DNA of 64,000 nucleotides from Cardiocondyla obscurior (lineage: Eukaryota > Arthropoda > Insecta > Hymenoptera > Formicidae). The notes beneath the pieces are model-generated. The model ran no database searches. It was not told the origin of the DNA and saw nothing but the letters and a program-made list of their open reading frames with translations. The stretch lies in assembly GCF_019399895.1 (NCBI RefSeq), contig NC_091864.1, positions 10,704,001 through 10,768,000 on the forward strand, read 5' to 3'. Positions 10,418-19,000 of this stretch are shown piece by piece. The position numbers and the translations under genes were made by a program. The first letter of the stretch is position 1, and every line of letters begins with the position of its first letter.

Positions 10418-10754
10418 ATGAAGGGAGCAATTTTCTTCTTCGTATTTGCATTTATTGTCGTATTAATTAGTCCAATGGCGTTCGCTAGTCCAGTTGCAGA
10501 AGCTAAACCCGAAGCAGTTGCTGAAGCCGCGGCTGAAGCTATGCCCGAGGCTTCGGCTAGACGTAAACCTTTTAAAGGGGTATAATATTTAAAATATTAG
10601 GATTTAATTTAGTTATTTGAACATTTATTTTAAAGTTACTTGATAATAATTTATTAAACAAATTATTAAGAAGTGTAAATTTATATTGCAGCCCAGGATA
10701 TGCACAAGCTTTTGCCCATCCTGTAAAAAATTTCCTCCTTTTCTAAAAATTTAA
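10418..10754 (+). CDS. Venom-type Pro/Cys peptide precursor, three Cys (array copy 8)
   Basis: Exons are 10418-10579 and 10692-10754, with a 112-bp phase-0 intron. Exon 1 (54 codons) lacks one Ala/Glu block present in copy 6. It ends in a basic stretch containing Arg-Arg-Lys just before the junction, unlike the other copies, so either processing differs or the mature chain has a basic N-terminal extension. Exon 2 encodes 20 residues almost identical to copy 6, with C-x3-C-x2-C, a Lys-Lys pair and the same hydrophobic tail. TATAAATTG is at 10336-10344 and AATAAA at 10895-10900. This is the last + strand copy; the next locus faces it. Confidence 0.72.
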
Positions 10755-11734
10755 GGCAAGAGTTAACAACGCGTAAATTTTCTACAGCTCGACACTGATC
10801 TTTCCGTTCAAGAGATTTCGAGCCTTGAGGAGTGATATTGTATTTTTTGGTTAGATATTAATCTGCCTGTAGATCGATTCTATTAAACTTGTCAAATAAA
10901 ATTCGAAAATATAAAATTAATTACAGAACTTTGTATAATATCATTTTGCATACAACTCACGATTTTCGTAAAACAATGTAAAACCTCTTGCTTTTAAATC
11001 ATGGATTTACTGTATGGTATCTTTTTTGGTATAGAATCTTTTTTGGTATGGTTTTTTAATTACTTTTACTGTATGCTAACTTAAATAAGATCATCCATTT
11101 TTTGGTCAGTGTTTTCTTATTGTTTTAAATTTTGTATTTATACTTTCTATTTTTATACATTGACCAAACTTAAAAAAAAAAAAGATTAAAACATTCTTGC
11201 CGCGTTGAGCATGTTATCTTCTACGTGACCCAGTTTGTGTTTAACTCTGCTGACCGAACGGAAAATATATCGAAGTTGGTTAGTTCCACACTCAACGTGT
11301 GAAGAATGTTAAATATTAAATATAACAAAATTCTCGTGAATATGTTAATATATTTGGCGTATATTTGTAAAAATAATACTTATTTTAAAGTTACTTTATA
11401 AAATTTACATGTCGACATTATGCATAGTAATAAAAATTGCAGTAACCATCTTTCGTGCGCCAATTTTTAAATCGTCACGCATCTCATTACGTTTTTATAT
11501 ACATATATTTTGTTGCAAACATAAAAATTAAAAGTGCACTTTCCTCTCAGATTTAATTTTCAATAAAATATAATTAGAGATTTTTATAATTACAATTTTG
11601 GAAACTTATTTTATGTGATTTTGTAATAAATAATAATTTTACAGAATATTTAGTAATTAAAAATTTGTTGAATATATTATTGTATAGGTTGTATTATTTC
11701 ATTATAAATATGTTTAACGGAATTTATTTCATGC

Positions 11735-12086
11735 TTAATCACAATTTTTTCTTTTACAAATATTTATTGAGATATTAGCAGACAGCTGTACTTTCCATTT
11801 TCTGACTTTGTTTTGTGCACCAAAGCGGTCGCTGATTTGCTGAAATAAAAAAAAATAAAAAACAGAATTTGATAATTAACTTACTTTTTTTTTTTACAAC
11901 GTGAAAAAAAAAGTTACTGTAATAACAATTATTGCATTAATGTTCTGTATAAGAAATAAGAGACACATATATGTATATTTTTTATACCACAGCTTCTCCA
12001 GGCTTATCACTCTGAGCATCAGCCATAATTCCGGGGCTTATAATTACGAAAATTGCAATTAGTAAGAGTATATATATAAACTTCAT
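11735..12086 (-). pseudogene. Truncated amphipathic venom-type peptide precursor (- array copy 1)
   Basis: Exon 1 (12086-11988, 33 codons) is intact: a signal peptide like those of the other - strand copies, ending Ile-Met-Ala, then a short acidic propiece. The intron (11987-11840) has a GTATAA donor and TTTCAG acceptor. Exon 2 starts at 11839 and keeps only the first few recognisable codons; compared with the other copies, about 60 bp with the end of the peptide, its Gly and its stop are missing. The frame then runs across the AATAAA (11768-11763) to a TAA at 11737-11735. Cleavage about 10-30 nt after that signal would give a message with little or no stop codon. I infer a decayed copy. Confidence 0.6.
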
Positions 12087-12760
12087 TATTGCAACTTTTG
12101 TTACTGAATTTGAAATTTGAATACTAATTTTGTCGCAATGTTTCGAATTTATACCTTAAACATCGTGGTTATATGAAATTTTATCGCAATATTTTCAATT
12201 TATATAGTAAAAACTCGTGATACCATAAACGTTTTAATATATTACAGTTATAAATTTTGTTTAAACATTGTATAAAATAAATTTTAATTTTTTAAAATAA
12301 TATATTTCACGTAATATGTTTTAAATAAAGATTGTTTTTGAGATACCTTTGTCTGAAAATTCAAAAACGTATTTTTTAAATCATATAATATATTTTCAAA
12401 TTTTTTTTTTAATGCTCTGAAATATTGATTAAGAGAAAAAAAGTATGGGAGAATCAAATAATAACAAAAATATTGTTAATGCTGTAAATTGCAGAATTTA
12501 TAAAGTGTCATTAAAATTTTTATAATAATAAATTTGGAAATTTGTTATACGTGATCTTGTAATAAATAATAATGCTACAGAATATTTAGTAATTAGAAAT
12601 TTATTATTTAAATTATTGTGTAGCTTGTCATATGTATTTAATTATAAATTTGTTTAACAGAATTTATTTCATGCCTAATCACTACTTTTTATTGTACAAA
12701 TATTTATTGAAATATTAGATGACAATTGTATTTTTATACAAATTTTACATTATAACGTAA

Positions 12761-13081
12761 TTAACCTTCGAACAGGCTCATGAACCATGACACGGCTTTA
12801 GATATTTGATCAAACAGGCCGATTTTCTGAAATACAAGAAAGAATTAAAAACATAAATTTATTTTTAATTTAATTCTTTTCTTACAACGTGAAAAAAAGT
12901 TATTGTAATAACAATTATTACATTAATATTTTGCATAACAAATAAAGGAGGCAATATATATTTTTTATACCTTAGCTTGACCAAATTTATCAGCCTCAGG
13001 ATCAGGATCAGCCATAATGCCAGGACTTATAATTGCGACAATTGTAATTGCAATTAGTAAGAATATGTATGTAAACTTCAT
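12761..13081 (-). CDS. Amphipathic venom-type peptide precursor (- array copy 2)
   Basis: Exon 1 is 13081-12971 (37 codons) and exon 2 is 12826-12761, with a 144-bp phase-0 intron (GTATAA donor, TTTCAG acceptor). Exon 1 is a signal peptide cut near Ile-Met-Ala and a propiece of Asp-Pro and Glu-Ala pairs. Exon 2 encodes 21 residues with hydrophobic residues (Ile, Leu, Phe, Trp, Met) spaced three to four apart, and ends Glu-Gly before the stop, so amidation is expected. Net side-chain charge is about zero. The mature chain probably begins at the last exon 1 codon (Lys), after the final Ala. AATAAA lies at 12708-12703. A membrane-active or signalling venom peptide is inferred. Confidence 0.75.
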
Positions 13082-13139
13082 TGTTGCAACTTTTGTTACT
13101 AAATTTAAAATTTGAATGCTAATCTTGTCGCAATGTTTC

Positions 13140-13148
13140 GAATTTATA
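13140..13148 (-). promoter_or_regulatory. TATAAATTC core promoter, representative of the - array
   Basis: Reading the - strand, TATAAATTC stands about 60-70 bp before the ATG of the copies at 12086 (12153-12146), 13081, 14049 (14118-14111) and 14968 (15037-15030). The copy at 15946 has TATAAGTTT near 16004. The box is close to the one used in the + array, which supports a common origin of both arrays. Confidence 0.6.
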
Positions 13149-13743
13149 TCTCAAGCATCGTGGTTATATGAAATATTATCGCGATACTTTCAATTTATAC
13201 TGCAAGAACTCGTGATACCATAAACGTTCTAATACATATATTACAGTTGTAGATTTTGTTAAAACATTGTATAAAATAAACTTTGATTTGTGAAAAAAAT
13301 ATATCCCACATAATATGTTCTCAATAAAAATTGTTATTAAGATATATTTTTTGAAAATAAAAAAAAGCATTTTTTAAGTCTTATAATATATTTAAAATCT
13401 TTTTTTAATGCCCTGAAATATTGATTTGATTAAGAAAAATAAGTATGGAAAAATAAAGTAATAACATAAATACTGTGAATTAATTGCAGATTGTATTTGT
13501 GAAGTATAATTAGAAATTTTTATAGTAACAAGTTTTGAAATTAGTTTATGTGATCTTGCAATAAATAATAATGCTAAAAAATTGTTGAATATATTATTGT
13601 ATAAATTGTTTTATTTAATTGTAAAGTTGTTGAACCAAATTAATTTTATGCCTAATTCACTACTTTTTGTTGTACAAATGTTTATTGAGACATTAAATTA
13701 CAGTTGTATTTTTATCACAGATTTTATATCACAACGTACATAA

Positions 13744-14049
13744 TTAACCCTTTAACTTATCGAAAATAAATTTCCAAACTCTGTCTATTTCACCGAAGAT
13801 GCTGATTAACTGAAATACAAGAAAATAAAAAACAGTAATTAATTTCTAACTCTATTTTTTTTTCTTACAACGTAAAAAAGACTTATGTTATTGTAATAAT
13901 AATTATCACATTTATATTTTGTATAACAAATAAAAGAGAGAAATATTTATTTTTTATACCGTAGCTTTGTTAACTTTAGGGTTAGCCATGATTCCGGGAT
14001 TTATAATTGCAATAATTGCAACTAGTAAGAGTATGTACGTAAACTTCAT
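13744..14049 (-). CDS. Amphipathic venom-type peptide precursor (- array copy 3)
   Basis: Exon 1 is 14049-13960 (30 codons) and exon 2 is 13809-13744, with a 150-bp phase-0 intron. This propiece is the shortest of the family and least acidic: it contains Asn, Lys and Val, and no Glu or Asp. Exon 2 encodes 21 residues with a central Val-Trp-Lys, three Phe and a final Lys-Gly; net charge is about +1. The terminal Gly again predicts an amide. AATAAA lies at 13686-13681. It is closest to copy 4 in exon 2. Confidence 0.72.
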
Positions 14050-14733
14050 CGCTGCAACTTATTTGTAACTAAATTTGAAATTTGAATGCTAGTCTTGTCG
14101 TAATGTCTTGAATTTATATCACAAGAATCGTGATTATATAAAATATTATCACGATACTTTCAATTCGTACTGCAAAAGCTCGTGATACCATAATCGTTTT
14201 AATATATTACAGTTTTAAATTTTGTAAAAACTTTATATAAAATTAATTTTTATTTCTTAACATGATATATCTCACGTGATATGATTTTAATAAAGATGTT
14301 ATTGAGAAATCTTTTTCTGAAAATTACACAACGCGTTTTTTTAAGTCATATAATATATTAAAAAATTTATTTTAATGCCCTAAAATATTGAGTTGATTAA
14401 AAAAAGAAAAACCTACGGGAGAATCAAGTGGTAACATAGATACTGTAAATTAATTGCAGAATGTATTTGTTAAGTATAATTAAAAATTTTTATAGTAACA
14501 AGTTTGGAAATTAGTTTTATGTGATCTTGTAATAAATAATAATGCTACAGAATATTTAGTAATTAAAAACTTGTTGAATATATTATTTTATAGTTTTATT
14601 TAATTATAAAGTTTGTTTAACCAAATTTATTTTATGTTTAATTCACTACTTATTGTTGTACAAATATTTATTGAGATATTAAAAAGACAGTTATATTTTT
14701 GTCACAGATTTTTTAAAATTATAACGTACATAA

Positions 14734-14968
14734 TTAACCCTCTAACTTATTGAGAATCCATTTCCAAACTTTGTCTACTTCATTAAAGATGGTGGTTTTC
14801 TAAAATACAAAAATTACAGTAATATGTTGTATAACAAATAAAAGAGACAAATTTATTTTTTTTTTATACCGTAGCCTCGTCAACTGTATCATCCGCAGGA
14901 TTAGCCATGATTCCGGGACTTATAATTGCAATAATTGCAACTAATAACAGTATGTACGTAAACTTCAT
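14734..14968 (-). CDS. Amphipathic venom-type peptide precursor (- array copy 4)
   Basis: Exon 1 is 14968-14870 (33 codons) and exon 2 is 14799-14734. The phase-0 intron is only 70 bp, half that of its neighbours, because the AT-rich middle part has been lost; its acceptor is TTTTAG rather than TTTCAG. The propiece is acidic (Asp-Asp, Asp-Glu). Exon 2 encodes 21 residues with two Trp, four Lys and a final Glu-Gly; net charge is about +1. AATAAA lies at 14672-14667. Confidence 0.72.
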
Positions 14969-15630
14969 CGCTGCAACTTAATTGTTACTAAATTTGAAAT
15001 TCAAATGCTAGTTTTGTTGTAATGTCTTGAATTTATATTTCAAGAGTCGTGGTTATATAAAATATTATCACGATACTTGCAATTCGCACTGCAAAAACTC
15101 GTGATACCATAAATATTCTAATATATTAAAGTTGAAAATTTTGTTAAAACTTTGTATAAAATAAATTTTTATTTGTGAAAATAGTACATCCCACGTGATA
15201 TCTTTTCAATAAAGATATTAAGATATCTTCTGAAAATTAAAAAACGCGTTTTTTAAGTCGTGTAATATACTTTCAACTTTTTTTTAATGCTCTGAAATGT
15301 TGAATCTTTTCAACGTGGATTTGGTTAAGAAAAGGAAAAAGTACGGAAAAATTAATTAATAACATAGAAACCGTGATTTAATTGCAAAATTTATTTGTAA
15401 AGTATAATTAAAAATTTTTATGATAACAAGTTTAAAAATTTGTTTTTCGTGATAATATAAAAAATAATAATGCTACATAATATTTAGCAATTAAAAACTT
15501 GTTGAAAATATTACTATGTACATTGTTATATTTAATTATATAAATTTGTTTAATCATGTACAAATATGATTTATTGAGATATTAGATTGTATTTTTGTCA
15601 CAGATTTTTTATCATACATAACATACAAAA

Positions 15631-15946
15631 TTAACCCTTCATTTTATCCATAAGCCATGCCATGCCCTTGTCTATTTGATCAAAGATACCGATTTTCTGA
15701 AATACACAAAAATAAGAACCAGAAATTAATTTTTATATCTTTGTTATTTTATCTTACAACGTGAAAAAAAATTAGGTTATTGTAATAACAATTATCACAT
15801 TAATATTTTCTATAACAAATAAAGGCGACAATATAAATCTTTTATACCTTAGCTTGTCCAAATTTATCAGCCTCAGGATCAGCCATGATTCCGGGACTTA
15901 TAATTGCAACAATTGCAACTAATAACAGTATGTACGTAATCTTCAT
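15631..15946 (-). CDS. Amphipathic venom-type peptide precursor (- array copy 5)
   Basis: Exon 1 is 15946-15848 (33 codons) and exon 2 is 15696-15631, with a 151-bp phase-0 intron. The propiece matches that of copy 2 except for one missing Asp-Pro pair. Exon 2 encodes 21 residues opening Lys-Ile-Gly like copy 2, with three Met, one Trp and a final Lys-Gly; net charge is about +1. It is the first - strand copy, next to the composition boundary near 16.6 kb. AATAAA lies at 15575-15570. Confidence 0.74.
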
Positions 15947-16004
15947 GGCTACAACTTAATTCGAAATTAGAATGGTAGTCTTCCCGTAATGTTTCAAACT
16001 TATA

Positions 16005-19000
16005 CAAAAAAAATCGTGATTCCGTAAAACATTTTTCTAATATCTCAAAATTATACTGTAAAAAGTCGTGATACTATGCACATTATCAAACTTAAATTAT
16101 AAAATTTATCAAAACATTACATAAAATAACGTCTGCATTGTAATATTTTATATCTAACTCTTTGGTTATTGTATTTTTTTTTTTATTATTTTCTTTTTTT
16201 TGAAATCTATTTTGCACATTAAGTGAAATAAAACCATATATTATACATATAACTTTGCATGTGTAAAATAAATTCACAATTAGGTTAAAGCAGAGTTACC
16301 ATGTTTATTAATACATTTGCAAGATACATTTGAATATTTTATATTACAAAATATCGTGCTACCACCATAAACATTTAATTCACAAATATTTGAATTTTTT
16401 TAGCACTTACACGATTTTGTACGTCATGAAGTCTTTTTGAATATTTTACTATTGAATATAAAGTTAACAAAATTAAAACATAATAAATTTTATGCTGTCG
16501 ATAAATTTTTTGATATCTTAATTATTATAATATAATATAATAGTATAATATAAATATAAATAAAAAATATTTAAAAAATACATAATAGAGTTATTCAAAT
16601 TAATAAGAAATAAAATGAAAAGGAAGGAAATAGAGCATTCGAATGAGTCCGGCATTGCGAAGGACAAAAACAAGAATTAAAGGAATAGCTGCCGGACTGG
16701 ACTGTTGAAAATAAAACGCAGGAAAAATCAAGGGTGGCCGGTCGTGCCTGTTAGAAAACGGTGGGAGAGTAGTTAGGCGAAGAAGTTGCGAGAGGCGTCT
16801 CTCGCGCGAGGGAAAGATGGGCTTCTCGAATGAGCAAAAGAGACGAGACGGTATCTCGTTAGCCCTGAACTTGGTTCACGAGGATGGCTGACGTTCCTCT
16901 GTGGCTTGAAAGCAATACTGAACCTCTATTTCTTCATTAAGCCGCTGAAGGCATAAATTCTTCCTTTCTTCCTTTTAATCGAAGAGAAAATTAGATTTCT
17001 TTATTATTAAAAAATCGAAAGGCTTAAAATCTAATTAAACGCGAATTAGAGCACTTATTGCGCAGATTTACGTCTCCGGTATAATTTTAACTGCGTTAAT
17101 AAACCGCTCCTTGAATATAAGTGTATAAAGAAGAAATGTAGGACGACGTAGGATATATTTCCGATGATAATTGTAACCCGCTTTTACGTCTCCTGCTTAC
17201 GTGCATATTTTCCGGCAGATGCATACGCGTTTCCCAGAGCCCCGCGAGCTATCTTTAGCACAATAGACATAGCCGCTTGCAAAAGAAGGAAAGAAAAAAA
17301 GTCTTGGAAACGGTGCCGTCAATCTGTCCCGCGCGGCGGTCGCTTTAACCAGATGTGCGATTCGCGGCTTCTCTTTCTGGGCTGCGGAGAAAACGGCTTT
17401 CGATTTGAGAGATGCGTCAGCTGATTGCGTTAGACCCCACGGCTCCCAGGAATGCTTAGAAAACGAGTCGTAACTGGCTAATGGGTCAATAAAGTCGCGC
17501 GCCGAGCACGAGACGCAACTGGGTTTACGAGCTGTTACCGGGGAAGGTTCACGGCCGCGTCCAGCATCCGAGGAGCCGTCGGGAAAGTGCATGACACGCA
17601 AATGCGTGTAGACGGAGACGCGTTAAAATCGACAACGTCATTATGATAGCTATTATCTGGGAAGGGGAGGGGGAAAGGTATCGGCAATCGCAACTGCTTT
17701 GACTTATCTGAATTGCTTAAATTATACATTTTGTATTTGAGGGTCATTAGCGTCCGTCCGATGCGCTCTCTGCGATATTAAACTGCCTGACACATCCGAG
17801 GATTCTCTCCTGACACGTGTAGCCATGCAAATAGAAATTGCGACGAGTACAACCATGTTTTGACAGCGCACGGGGATAATAGCGTATGCTATGGTGCAGA
17901 CCGAGTGCATGTTATTGATGATAGTATTAGTTGTAGTATGCGTTTGCGAAGTTCAAGAAAAAAGAAAAAAGAAAAAAAAAAGGAGACGAAGAGTATAAAA
18001 ATATTATTCACTGTATAGCTTTGAATAAAAAATAAATATTAAATTTCCGCTAAAGAAGCAAATCAATCAGAACCATGATTGTAAAAAACGTATGAACTTT
18101 TATCACGCAAGTTATTCAGTTTCATTAATCACGCGCGGTGAATAAACGACTGAAAATTTTATTATGTTTGTGTGCTATTTTATTATTACTTTATTTACAA
18201 CAAGCATTTTATATGCGCTCATTATACTTTTATACGTTCTTGATATCTTTCAATTATAAATTTTTTTTGAGGCTAAAAATTCTTTTAAAAATCCCCAGCC
18301 TTTAAATCTGGCCAGCTGGGTCTCGGATGTATTTAATTTATTTGATTGTATGCATCAATTAGTCCCGAAAAGTTAACACGAGATTTATCTGTGAACCCTT
18401 TCTCGGTACGCTCGCTCGGATCGACGTAGATAGAAAAGCTCGTTCAAACGGAAGTTCAAATAGCCGCTTGTCACGGAAGGAAGTGATGACAGACCTGCTA
18501 TTCCACCTGGCTCGATTGACCAATTAAAAAATACGATCGATTGCCGCGCCGTAGCAAACGACGAGCTATTAATCTCGACACCGCGAGAGGCAGAATTCGA
18601 TAGGAAAAATCATTGCGAGAGGCGAAACTCGTCTGAAGCTCACTGGCAGTTGATTCACGTAATGAATCGGCGTACTTGTAAAATCCATAACGAGTCTTCA
18701 TCGCGCGTAACCGCGGAATCACGCTGTCATTATGGAATGCCGATTGCGCAAGAACAATTAAGTCGGTTAGAGCGTGCGGTCAACGATAACGCGGGAAAGC
18801 GCGGAATAATGTATCGACTGCATTTTTTTTTATACTCCCATTGAACTCCTCTTAAAATGCAAGCGTTATGTCATTCCAATTACGCACTTTTTATTACCAT
18901 GTCCTCAGCAAAAATCGCGTCAATGTTGCGTCATCTCGCGAACTGTTGTGTTGCGCCCGAATTGCTGATCAATGTGTCGGTCACCGAAACATGACATAAG

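Larger units (their letters stand above)
5960..11340 (+). repeat. Tandem segmental duplication, about 1.3-kb units
   Basis: Copies 5-8 sit in units of about 1.32-1.36 kb. Unit joints are marked by a shared stretch reading CTTAAATTGAAATAAAT at about 7279, 8641 and 9960; an older form is at 4776. Similarity covers the promoter, both exons, the intron and about 450 bp of 3' flank, including a block starting ACAATGTAAAACCTCTTGC near 6941, 8304 and 10974. Units 5 and 6 are the closest in their 3' flanks. Confidence 0.8.
11735..16004 (-). repeat. Tandem array of about 0.95-kb units
   Basis: Starts of the five - strand copies lie 995, 968, 919 and 978 bp apart. Similarity extends from a shared AT-rich upstream region, with CTCGTGATACCATAA-type stretches seen on the + strand at 12208, 13209, 14180 and 15099, through both exons to the polyadenylation signal. 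The copies are more diverged from each other than copies 5-8 of the + array. Confidence 0.75.

Noticed and set aside
17197..17601. 134-codon - strand frame
   Set aside because: No recognisable family; low-order composition (Ser, Arg, Ala, Lys) fits CpG-rich non-coding DNA, and no consistent exon partners were found.
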